A stretch of 64,000 bases of DNA, from the NCBI RefSeq assembly GCF_000165485.1, contig NC_014623.1, forward strand, positions 8,140,893 to 8,204,892, in the 5' to 3' direction. Under the pieces are notes generated by a model. It was not told where the DNA came from. It saw only the letters and a program-made list of their open reading frames with translations, and searched no databases. The translations under genes and the position numbers were made by a program. Positions 28,299 through 35,838 of this stretch are shown here, piece after piece (positions within the stretch are counted from its first letter, which is position 1; each line of letters begins with the position of its first letter). This DNA is from Stigmatella aurantiaca DW4/3-1. GTDB lineage: Bacteria > Myxococcota > Myxococcia > Myxococcales > Myxococcaceae.

Positions 28299-29387
28299 TT
28301 AATTCCGCCCCCACTGGCGGAGCTGTTGGAAGCGGAAAAGCCCGCTTGCTTCCTCCTGTGCGATGACGTCGGCTTCGGTAGGGAAGTAACGCGCCCGCAA
28401 CGCCTGGAGCTGGGCCTCCAGCTCGGCGCCGGAGAGCTGCCGGGTGAGCGCCTCGCGCTCCGCCGTGTAGCGGGCCCCCGCCTCCCAGCGCTCGTCCCGG
28501 ACGCGGTCCAGGGCATCCCACCGCTTCAGCGCCTCCTCATCCAGCCCCATCTCCTGGCGGATGGCGCGCAGGCTCTCCAGGCGCCGCTCGGGCGGCATCG
28601 CCGTCAGCTCCTGCTGGATGGAGGGCAGGTCCATGAAGCGGTCCATCAACTCCTGCTGGTGGCGGGCCAGGTGCGCCGGGGCCTGCTCCCCGTAAACGTC
28701 CTGGAGGCGCTGCTTGTACGCCGACAGCTTCTCCTGGACGTTCGCCCCCTCCATCGCCTCCAGGGCCACGAGCGAGTCCCCCATGGCCTGGTTCTTCCGC
28801 TCGGAGGCCCAGATGCGCTCCGCGGCGTCCTTCCCAAAGAGCCGGTGGCGCGCGTCCCAGAGGGCGGTGCGCCGCTCCTGGGGGCTCAGCCCGCGCAGGT
28901 AGGCGTGGTTGTCCTTGACCCACTTCTCATAATCGATGCGGTTGCGGAGGGTGGCCGCCAGCGTGTCGTACATCTCCGGGAACATCTTCCGGAGAAAGGC
29001 CAGCAGTTCCTCCTCCCAGCGGTCCGGGTAGCGCTCGGAGAAGTACCGCATGAGCTCCTCCAGCATCCGGACCTGGATGGCGGGCTCGGTCAGCTTCGCG
29101 CCGTAGCGCTCGCGCAGCGAGGCCGCCAGCGCCTCCAGCTCCCCCCCGGCCCCTTCCGGAGCACCGGACTGGCCCGGGAGCTGCTCGGGAGGGGGCGCCG
29201 GGGCCTGCTGGGCAGCAACCGGGACGGACGAGGCCGGGGGCTGGGCGCGAGGACGGGGGTCCGGAGCACGCGTGCCGACGGGCGCCTGCGCCACGCTCGC
29301 CTGGCCTGGAGAGGCGAAGTACAGAAAAGCGCCCAAGCCCAGCAGGGCCGCCGAGCCCCCCAGCATCCAGCCTCTCCGAGTCCACAT
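28299..29387 (-). CDS. lipase-specific foldase / lipase chaperone (Lif-like)
   Basis: 362 aa. An N-terminal membrane anchor (about residues 8-26), then an Ala/Pro-rich spacer (35-80), then a long helical domain to residue ~350, exactly the layout of Lif foldases. LWDARHRLFGKDAAERIW and the repeated helical pattern fit the lipase-modulator family. Lif proteins sit in the inner membrane facing the periplasm and fold the cognate lipase before type II secretion. The gene lies 94 bp downstream of the lipase, in the standard lipase-lif order. The short RxxFDY signature of Pseudomonas/Burkholderia foldases is not evident, so it is a distant member. Confidence 0.8.
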   Translation of the reverse strand: MWTRRGWMLGGSAALLGLGAFLYFASPGQASVAQAPVGTRAPDPRPRAQPPASSVPVAAQQAPAPPPEQLPGQSGAPEGAGGELEALAASLRERYGAKLTEPAIQVRMLEELMRYFSERYPDRWEEELLAFLRKMFPEMYDTLAATLRNRIDYEKWVKDNHAYLRGLSPQERRTALWDARHRLFGKDAAERIWASERKNQAMGDSLVALEAMEGANVQEKLSAYKQRLQDVYGEQAPAHLARHQQELMDRFMDLPSIQQELTAMPPERRLESLRAIRQEMGLDEEALKRWDALDRVRDERWEAGARYTAEREALTRQLSGAELEAQLQALRARYFPTEADVIAQEEASGLFRFQQLRQWGRN

Positions 29388-29481
29388 TCAGCCTTCTCCT
29401 GGCCCAGGCCGTGAGACACCTCGGGAGGAGGCGCCCAGAAGGCCCCTGGGGGGGCCCTCCAAGCCTCCTGCCCGGGGGCGG

Positions 29482-30594
29482 CTAGTCGTTCTTCGCCACG
29501 TAGTCGATGATGGCCGCGTAGAACTCCATCTCGCTGAACGTGTCCGGGCCCACGCCGATCACATCGATGTGGTCCTGGATGATGAGGCTCGAGGGAGACG
29601 TCATCTGCGCGGCGTTGGGCGCATTGATGTCGGCCACATAGCCCACCGACGTGTCGATGGAGAGCTTGTCCAGACCGGACTGCTCGGTGTACCGCAGCCG
29701 ATAGCCCATCTGCTGGGAGTTGATGCCCACCAGGCCGTCGTCATCGTTCTCGCTCTTCACGCCGTCGCCCTTGCCCGCGGCACCGTCGTTGTCGCAGTCA
29801 TCGACGCAGTAGCCATCCCCGTCCGGATCGAAGAAGAACTCCTTGACCAGGTACAGGGCGGGGTTGACGCTCAGGCCGTACTGGGCGGTCATCAGCGAGC
29901 CGTACAGCGACGCGTAGGAGGCGTTGATCGGATAGGCGGCATTGAACGCCTTGGCCCCCGTCGTCTTGCCATCCTTCGCATCGAAGTCGTTGTAGACGAG
30001 CGCCTTGGCGGCCGCGTAGCCATCATTGCCCGAGCCATAGATGACGTCGCCGAAGATCCGGGCGAGGGCGTCCACGACCCCCGTGACGCCGTTGCCGAGC
30101 TTCAGGACCCACTGGGCCACCGGCGAGCCCCGGTGCGGCGAGGAGATGCTCACGAGCGCCTTCACGGCGGTGTAGCCCTTGCGCTCACGCAGCAGCCGCG
30201 CGGCCTTGCGGATGTCCATGCCGCCCTGCGAGTGGCCCACGAGGCTCACGTACTTGGCGCCCGAGGTGGCCATGTAGCTTTCGATCTGGTTGGCCAGTTG
30301 GAGCCCGCGAACCTCCGAGCTCTCGAAGGGCTGCACCGCGCCGACGAACGACTTCTGCCCAGCGTCGATCAGGTCGTTGCAGTACACCTCGAAGAACTCG
30401 TCACAGGGGTCGCCCACGAACGTGCCGTAGTCATCTCCCCAGTAATCATACCCGAGGATGTCATCGAAACCGGCCATGCCATGCGCGAACACCACGGGGT
30501 ACGTCGTCCTCTCGGCGGCCGCCAGCGCGGGCGTTGCCAGACCGAGGGTACCTGCGGCAAGTGCTGCCAGGAGGAACGGGCTCTTCTGCTTCAT
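29482..30594 (-). CDS. secreted triacylglycerol lipase, family I.1/I.2-like, with Ca-loop insertion
   Basis: 370 aa from the ATG at 30594, 6 bp after AAGGAG. Signal peptide 1-26 (ends PALAAA). YPVVFAHGMAGF carries the oxyanion hole, GHSQGG the nucleophile Ser122, the NDDDGLVG loop the acid Asp (about 286) and QDHIDVIG the catalytic His342. The layout matches Pseudomonas/Burkholderia lipases that need a foldase, and a foldase gene follows. Residues 256-270 (DPDGDGYCVDDCDND) form a calcium loop of the thrombospondin type 3/EF-hand kind, with two cysteines, just before the catalytic Asp; I do not recall this in the Pseudomonas enzymes. Export by Sec, then outer-membrane secretion, is expected. 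Confidence 0.9.
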   Translation of the reverse strand: MKQKSPFLLAALAAGTLGLATPALAAAERTTYPVVFAHGMAGFDDILGYDYWGDDYGTFVGDPCDEFFEVYCNDLIDAGQKSFVGAVQPFESSEVRGLQLANQIESYMATSGAKYVSLVGHSQGGMDIRKAARLLRERKGYTAVKALVSISSPHRGSPVAQWVLKLGNGVTGVVDALARIFGDVIYGSGNDGYAAAKALVYNDFDAKDGKTTGAKAFNAAYPINASYASLYGSLMTAQYGLSVNPALYLVKEFFFDPDGDGYCVDDCDNDGAAGKGDGVKSENDDDGLVGINSQQMGYRLRYTEQSGLDKLSIDTSVGYVADINAPNAAQMTSPSSLIIQDHIDVIGVGPDTFSEMEFYAAIIDYVAKND

Positions 30595-30908
30595 GGAGAC
30601 TCCTTGGTAGGGGAGAGACAGCGGCGTCCTGCAACGGCTTTCATCAAAACCACGAGAGGGCTTCGGCGAGAGCAGCTCCCAGGACGGCCTGCTCTCAGGC
30701 ACCAGCGGGCAATTGCCTTCCTGCGCGCCGCATGAATGCGCCACAACTGACTGATAAGTCAAACGGATTGCTGGCCCGCACAGGCTCTGTCCAGCGCTCA
30801 AACATGGCGCATGGCGTCAATCCCTCGCATGAAACAACCGTTCTTCCCCGGAGCCTCAAGGACGACGCAGCGCGTCATGACTGACGCGCCGCACCAAGAC
30901 GGGGGGCG
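30595..30908. other. 314-bp intergenic region upstream of the lipase
   Basis: This holds the lipase promoter side and the 3' flank of the ABC operon. The only clear structure is the hairpin at 30870-30889. No convincing -35/-10 or -24/-12 pair and no small open frame with a ribosome binding site were found. Confidence 0.5.
30870..30889 (-). terminator. hairpin downstream of the ABC exporter operon
   Basis: GCGCGTCA-TGAC-TGACGCGC, an 8-bp perfect stem with a 4-nt loop, lies 19 nt past the stop of the last permease gene. There is no U-tract; its position suits transcription termination. Confidence 0.5.
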
Positions 30909-31700
30909 TCAGCTGCTCGCGGACGTGTAGTGCCCGATGGACCGCAACCACACCCGGCGGGAGACGAACGCGAACGCCAGGGAGCCGCCCACCGCCGCCA
31001 GCAGGGACTTCAGCGACAGGCGCCCCAGCATCGCCTCCGCGGGGAAGGTGGTCATCAGCGCGAGCGGAATGATGAAGGTGAAGATGAACGACAAGGTCCC
31101 CTTGAACACGGCGGAAGGCCAACGCGCCGCATCGAAGATGGACTGGAAGAAGTAGGTGAGGTTGTCCACACGCACCACGAAGAAGGCGGCGCTCACCGTG
31201 AGGATCCACATCGAATAGAGCAGCAGCGTGCTGGAGCCCAGCAGCACCACCGAGGCGAACAAGCCCGGAATGGAGGGCCCCCGGTCCAGCAAGTGAAAGG
31301 CGTAGACGAAGAGGCCCACGCCCGACAGGACGTTGGTGGCCCGCCACGGCAGAAAGCGCGTGGTGGACACCAGGAACTGCGCGTCCGCGGGCTTGAGCAA
31401 CACGAAGTCGAGCGTCCCCTTGCGGATGTGGTCCACCACGCCGTTGAGGCTGGGGGTGATGGCGCCCTCCAGCACGCCTTGCAGCAGCGTGAACCAGCCC
31501 ACCACGAGCAACGCTTCGCCGAAGCTCCAGCCCGCGACGCTCTCGCGGCCCCGGTACACCACGAAGAGGGGCGCCAGCGCGGTGACGGTCCAGAACAGCG
31601 ACACGAGCCCCTCCAGCAGGAAGTCTCCCCGGTACTGGAGGATGAGCAGGCTGGAGGAGCGCAACTGAACGCCCAGCAGGCGCAGGTAGCGGCGAATCAT
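30909..31700 (-). CDS. ABC-2 type exporter permease
   Basis: 263 aa with six hydrophobic segments. The motif HIRKGTLDFVLLKPADAQFLVS between the second and third segments is the conserved cytoplasmic coupling region of the ABC-2 (DUF990-like) permeases. It pairs with the other permease (9-bp gap) and the ATPase to form an inner-membrane exporter with two unlike membrane subunits. Substrate unknown; no enzyme or accessory protein is attached to the operon. Confidence 0.88.
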   Translation of the reverse strand: MIRRYLRLLGVQLRSSSLLILQYRGDFLLEGLVSLFWTVTALAPLFVVYRGRESVAGWSFGEALLVVGWFTLLQGVLEGAITPSLNGVVDHIRKGTLDFVLLKPADAQFLVSTTRFLPWRATNVLSGVGLFVYAFHLLDRGPSIPGLFASVVLLGSSTLLLYSMWILTVSAAFFVVRVDNLTYFFQSIFDAARWPSAVFKGTLSFIFTFIIPLALMTTFPAEAMLGRLSLKSLLAAVGGSLAFAFVSRRVWLRSIGHYTSASS

Positions 31701-31709
31701 CGGCGGCCC

Positions 31710-32513
31710 CTAGCCTCCATACGCCGCGAAGCGGCGCACGCCCCGGCGCCACAGCGTGAAGGAGAAAACCCCCAGCAGGAAGATCCACATCCACTGCCGG
31801 GCGAGCAGCCCCAGCGTCTCCGCCAGCCCGTGCGCGCCCGTCATCACCTCCACGGGCAGGCCAATCTGGTAGCGGAACGGCAGCCAGTCCGCGACGGCGC
31901 GCAGCACGGGGGGAAACAGCTCCACGGGGTACATGTACCCGGAGAAAACGAAGAAGAGCACCAGCCATACATCCATCAGCTTCTGGCTGCTCTCCATGAA
32001 GAACACCATCGTCCCGATCGCCACGTTGGCCAGGAACGTGATGAGCCACCCGCCGAAGATGGCCAGGAGCAGCACCGGCCAGCCCCACGCCGTCTGGGGC
32101 ACCGCCGCGCGCCCCACGGCGGCCACCGAGAGCAGCGCCACCGGCACCGCCACGAGCAACCGCATGGGCATGGCCCCCAGGTTCTCGGCCGCATAGGCCC
32201 ACAGCGGCGAGATGGGCCGCAAGAGGCGCATGGCCAGCGTGCCCTGCCGCACCTCGAAGTTGATCTGCCAGGCGGCCCAGGAGCCGGTGAGCTGGCGCAC
32301 CACGAAGGTCGCCAGGAAGTAGCCGACGAAGCCCTGCGTGCCATACCGCCCCACGGGCGCGTCCCGGGCCACGGCCGTCCACAGCGCCATCATGATGAGG
32401 GGCATGGTGGTGGACACCACCCAGATGAGCAGCTCGGCCCGGTAAGCCAGCGCCTCGGAGAATCCGATGCGCAGCATCGTGGGGAAGGCCCGGGCGGCGT
32501 TGCGCAGACTCAT
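31710..32513 (-). CDS. ABC-2 type exporter permease
   Basis: 267 aa with about six membrane helices. INFEVRQGTLAMRLLRPISPL is the coupling region equivalent to that of the partner permease, split across a helix. The start ATG overlaps the stop of the ATPase gene by 4 bp, so it is translationally coupled. It forms half of the membrane channel; substrate unknown. Confidence 0.88.
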   Translation of the reverse strand: MSLRNAARAFPTMLRIGFSEALAYRAELLIWVVSTTMPLIMMALWTAVARDAPVGRYGTQGFVGYFLATFVVRQLTGSWAAWQINFEVRQGTLAMRLLRPISPLWAYAAENLGAMPMRLLVAVPVALLSVAAVGRAAVPQTAWGWPVLLLAIFGGWLITFLANVAIGTMVFFMESSQKLMDVWLVLFFVFSGYMYPVELFPPVLRAVADWLPFRYQIGLPVEVMTGAHGLAETLGLLARQWMWIFLLGVFSFTLWRRGVRRFAAYGG

Positions 32514-33511
32514 GTGCCCACCTTGTCCCCGGCCCGGCGGGCCTTGTTCTCGGTGAACACCTCGCTCATCACCTCCTCGAGCGGCGCGTTCTCCACCGTC
32601 AGGTCCGTCACCGGCAGGCTCGCCAGCGCGCGGCTGATGGTGGCGCTCACGGCCTCGGGCGGTACCTGGAGCACGGCCGACATGGGCTCGTGCGAGACCA
32701 CCCGCCCCAGCACCTCCAGGCGCGAGGCCTCGACCGGCCGCTCCAGCCGGAACGTCACCCGCTTCTCCGGCCGCACCCGCTGCACCAGCGCGTCCAGCCC
32801 TCCGTCATACGAGAGCAGCCCCTTGTCGATGACGATGACGCGCGGGCACAACGCCGCCACATCGTCCATGTAGTGGCTGGTCAGAATGAGCGTGGCGCCG
32901 TACCGCTCGTTGTAGGACTTGATGAAGGCGCGCATGGTGGCCTGCATCGACACATCCAGGCCGATGGTGGGCTCATCCAGGAAGAGCACCCGCGGACGGT
33001 GGATGAGGGCGGCGGCCAGCTCGCACTTCATCCGCTCGCCCAGGGACAGCTGCCGGGTCGGCTTGTGGATGAGATCCTCCAGTTCCAACAACCCCACCAA
33101 CTCGTCCAGCGTCTGCTTGAACTGGGCCGGGGGCACGTCGTAGATGGCGCGGTTGAGCTCGAACGTCTCCGCCGGCGGCAGGTCCCACAAGAGCTGCTGC
33201 TTCTGCCCCATGACCAGCATGATTTTCTTGAGGAAGGCGGCCTCCCGCAGCCGGGGGGTGTGGCCATCCACCGCCACCTCTCCCTCGGAGGGATGGAGCA
33301 ACCCGGAGAGCACCTTGAGCGTCGTCGTCTTGCCGGCGCCGTTGGGTCCCAGGAACCCCACCCGCTCCCCCGGCCGGATGTCGAACGAGATGCCATCGAC
33401 GGCCTTCACGGCGGTGTACTCGCGACGGACGAGCGAGCGGAAAGCAGCCTTGAGACCAGGCGGGCGCTTGTGGACCTTGTAATGCTTGCGCATGCCGCGA
33501 ACGGAGATCAT
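32510..33511 (-). CDS. ABC transporter ATP-binding protein
   Basis: 333 aa. Walker A is GPNGAGKTT, the Q-loop MGQKQQLLWDLP, the signature LSLGERMKCELAAAL, Walker B RVLFLDEPTIGLD and the H-loop LTSHYMDD. The C-terminal ~90 residues form an extra regulatory domain seen in the NatA/YhaQ-like exporters that pair with ABC-2 permeases. It heads the three-gene operon. It is divergent from the methyltransferase gene, 62 bp apart. Confidence 0.93.
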   Translation of the reverse strand: MISVRGMRKHYKVHKRPPGLKAAFRSLVRREYTAVKAVDGISFDIRPGERVGFLGPNGAGKTTTLKVLSGLLHPSEGEVAVDGHTPRLREAAFLKKIMLVMGQKQQLLWDLPPAETFELNRAIYDVPPAQFKQTLDELVGLLELEDLIHKPTRQLSLGERMKCELAAALIHRPRVLFLDEPTIGLDVSMQATMRAFIKSYNERYGATLILTSHYMDDVAALCPRVIVIDKGLLSYDGGLDALVQRVRPEKRVTFRLERPVEASRLEVLGRVVSHEPMSAVLQVPPEAVSATISRALASLPVTDLTVENAPLEEVMSEVFTENKARRAGDKVGT

Positions 33512-33573
33512 GTGGGACGAGATTTAACGCGGTCGCCCCGTGGGTGCGACCCTTCAAATGGGGTTCAGTGCCG

Positions 33574-34749
33574 ATGAGCGAGGCGTATAGCAGGGATCTG
33601 GAGCGGTGGATTCCGCGGCTCATCGCCGTCTGGAGACAGGCCCGGCGCAAGGGCGACGGGCCGGAGACGAGGCTTACTCCTCAAGAAGTGAAAGAAGTGG
33701 GAGCGGGGGTGAAACAGCTCTCGCTCGGGCTCACCCGGGAGCGGCAGCTCGCGGGGGCCAAGTACATGGATGACCCCCGGCTGCTGGGCGCCTACCTGCT
33801 CTTCTACTGGCCGGTGTCCTACGCCCAGGCGCGTCAAGCGCTCGGGGAGTTGCCGAACCGCCCCCGGCAGGTGCTGGACCTGGGCAGCGGCCCGGGCCCA
33901 CTGGCCTTCGCCGCGCTGGATGCGGGCGCCAAGGAGGTCACCGCCGCGGACCGCAGCAAGCCCGCCCTGGCCCTGGCCCGCTCGCTGGCCACCGAGGCCG
34001 GGGAGGCGCTGGCCACGCGGGAGTGGGACCCCACGCGCAAGGCCCCTCTGCCCGAAGGCGCGTATGACCTCATCACCATGGGCCACGTGCTCAACGAGTT
34101 GTACGGGACGGGCGACGGCGCCATTGCCCCCCGCGCCGCGCTGCTGGAGCAGGTGCTGGCCCAGGTGAAGAAGGGCGGGAGCCTGCTGGTGCTGGAGCCA
34201 GCGCTGCGAGAGACGTCGCGCGCCCTGCTGAAGGTCCGCGACGTGCTGGTGGGAAAGGGCTACGCGGTCCGGGCCCCCTGCCTGTTCCGGGGCAACTGCC
34301 CGGCGCTGGTGAAGGAGAGCGACTGGTGCCACGCGGAGCGGCCCTGGCCCATGCCCCGGGTGGTGGAGGAGCTGGCGCGGGCGGCCGGGCTGCACAAGGA
34401 ATCCCTGAAGATGAGCTACCTGATGCTGGCCCCGGCGGGAGAGGCGTGGCCGGAGCCTCCTCCCGGGAGGCTCTTCCGCATCGTCTCCGAGTCGCTGGAG
34501 GGCAAGGGGCGCCAGCGCTACATCGGCTGCGGGCCCGAGGGCCGCCTGGGTCTGGCACTCCAGGAGAAGCACCGCACGGAGAAGAACGAGCGCTTCTTCA
34601 AGCTCCAGCGCGGGGACGTCCTCTCGGTGACGGAGACCGAGCCCAAGGGCGACGGGCTCGCGCTGGACGATCGCACGGAGGTACGGGTGGTGGCGCCCGC
34701 GGGCCGCGGCGTGCCGCCTCCGCCCTCCCCGTCCAAGGAATCCCCCTGA
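33574..34749 (+). CDS. Rsm22/METTL17-like methyltransferase with cysteine cluster
   Basis: 391 aa from the ATG at 33574 (ribosome binding site poor; GTG at 33568 is an alternative). AYLLFYWPVSYAQ and the SAM loop LDLGSGPG with HVLNELYG match the Rsm22 family, whose eukaryotic members act in mitochondrial small-subunit assembly. A cysteine set, CLFRGNC, SDWCH and later YIGCGPEG, has the order of the 4Fe-4S ligands described for METTL17. The last ~35 residues are Pro-rich and disordered. It is cytoplasmic and probably ribosome-directed; whether it methylates or only binds is not known from sequence. Confidence 0.8.
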   Translation: MSEAYSRDLERWIPRLIAVWRQARRKGDGPETRLTPQEVKEVGAGVKQLSLGLTRERQLAGAKYMDDPRLLGAYLLFYWPVSYAQARQALGELPNRPRQVLDLGSGPGPLAFAALDAGAKEVTAADRSKPALALARSLATEAGEALATREWDPTRKAPLPEGAYDLITMGHVLNELYGTGDGAIAPRAALLEQVLAQVKKGGSLLVLEPALRETSRALLKVRDVLVGKGYAVRAPCLFRGNCPALVKESDWCHAERPWPMPRVVEELARAAGLHKESLKMSYLMLAPAGEAWPEPPPGRLFRIVSESLEGKGRQRYIGCGPEGRLGLALQEKHRTEKNERFFKLQRGDVLSVTETEPKGDGLALDDRTEVRVVAPAGRGVPPPPSPSKESP

Positions 34750-34775
34750 GGTGTCTCGCTGAGACATCTTCCTTC
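34750..34775 (+). terminator. intrinsic terminator after the Rsm22-like gene
   Basis: GGTGTCTC-gct-GAGACATC, 8 pairs with one G-U, begins right at the stop codon and runs into TTCCTTC. This is the best rho-independent terminator in the window and isolates the small Cys peptide gene that follows. Confidence 0.65.
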
Positions 34776-34837
34776 AATACAGCCCCAGTGCTAAGTTATG
34801 CTCCGGCTGTTTCTATCCCCCGCCAGGAGGTTCCCCT

Positions 34838-34978
34838 ATGAAGAAGAGCCGCTCGAAGAAGGCCCATCAGCTCATCACCGCGCTGGTGAAGGAAACCACG
34901 CAGGGGCCCATTGACATCTGTCGCATCTGCAGTTTCTGCATGTTCTGCAACATCTGTCGCATCGGCTCCACCAAGTAG
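34838..34978 (+). CDS. 46-residue peptide with a CxxC array (possible RiPP precursor or metal-binding peptide)
   Basis: ATG at 34838, preceded by AGGAGG at 7 bp, an almost ideal site that argues it is translated. The N-terminal half is basic (MKKSRSKKAHQLITALVKE), a leader-like segment. After GPID the C-terminal part is CRICSFCMFCNIC, five cysteines each three residues apart, then RIGSTK. Such a layout suits either a precursor modified on Cys or a thiolate metal binder. The gene is bracketed by the terminator at 34750 and the gene starting 83 bp downstream. No radical-SAM, DUF692 or transporter gene is near. I do not recognise the peptide family. Confidence 0.75.
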   Translation: MKKSRSKKAHQLITALVKETTQGPIDICRICSFCMFCNICRIGSTK

Positions 34979-35061
34979 AGACTGTGCGGCTCCAGGTGCC
35001 ACCGCCAGGCCAGGACGGGGTGGCGCCTGGAACGCTCCCGGACGCAGCCAGCGAGGACCTG

Positions 35062-35688
35062 ATGAAAAAGGCAGCGACGAAGCGGACCGTGCGCAAGAAG
35101 CAGAGCCCTCGCCCTCCCAGTCCCCGGAGGCGCAAGGTGTGCTCCCTGAAAGAAGCCCTGTCCTACCACAACGAGAAGGTCCTCCGGCGGTTCCTGGACA
35201 TCTACGCCATTCCCGAAGAGGAGGCGCGAGAGCTCTTCCAGGAGACGAAGAAGTGGTTGTGGCTTTGCGCGCGCAGCCTGGAGGAGAAGGGGCCTCGGCT
35301 GGCCGTGCAGACCTCGCTGCTGATGGTGGATGAGATGTGGCACACCTTCATGCAGTACACGCTGGATTACCAACGCTACTGCCTGGACCGGTTCGGCACC
35401 TTCATCCACCACCTGCCCGCCAACTCGGACGACAAGTTGAAGGAGCGCCAGCGCTACGAAGCCAACCCCGAGCGCTTCGTGAAGCGGTACCAGGCCGCGC
35501 TGAAGCGGCAGTACGCCTTTGTCTACGACGAGTTGGGGGAAGAAACGCTGCTCAAGTGGTACCAGGAATACCCCAAGCGCTACTCCCTCGAATTTCTTGA
35601 GCGCCACCGCATCCCCGCAACGCAGGGAATGCACCCGCCGCAGCCCGAAGCGCATCCAGCGCAGGGGACCCCCTCCGTGGCGGCCTGA
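35062..35688 (+). CDS. unknown protein with WH and HH motifs, partner of the Cys peptide
   Basis: 208 aa from the ATG at 35062 with GAGGA upstream. The first ~25 residues are very basic (Lys/Arg). The core carries VDEMWHTFMQYTLDY at about residues 90-104, followed by RYCLDRFGTFIHHLP. Trp-His and His-His spaced ~20 residues apart, with nearby Asp/Glu and a Cys, look like a metal site. Similar W-H/H-H patterns occur in uncharacterised bacterial proteins related to glycine-rich-domain (DUF1399) proteins; I recall this only loosely. The gene follows the CxxC peptide by 83 bp in the same direction, so a maturase, chaperone or metal-delivery role for that peptide is possible. No signal peptide. Confidence 0.65.
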   Translation: MKKAATKRTVRKKQSPRPPSPRRRKVCSLKEALSYHNEKVLRRFLDIYAIPEEEARELFQETKKWLWLCARSLEEKGPRLAVQTSLLMVDEMWHTFMQYTLDYQRYCLDRFGTFIHHLPANSDDKLKERQRYEANPERFVKRYQAALKRQYAFVYDELGEETLLKWYQEYPKRYSLEFLERHRIPATQGMHPPQPEAHPAQGTPSVAA

Positions 35689-35838
35689 GGTCCCGCGCCT
35701 CGGCTGCATCATTGAACCCAAAGCGGAGGCGCTCTGGGGCATGTTTCTCCCCCCTTGGGATGGAGCAAGATAAGGCCTTGCCCGAGCCGGAAGCGGCATG
35801 GGTTCGGCACGGGCGCCACCACCTCTCAGGGGGAAGAG

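Noticed and set aside
34984-35061. Upstream extension of the 208-aa protein
   Set aside because: The 26 extra residues are Pro-rich and unlike the core; the ATG at 35062 has its own ribosome binding site.
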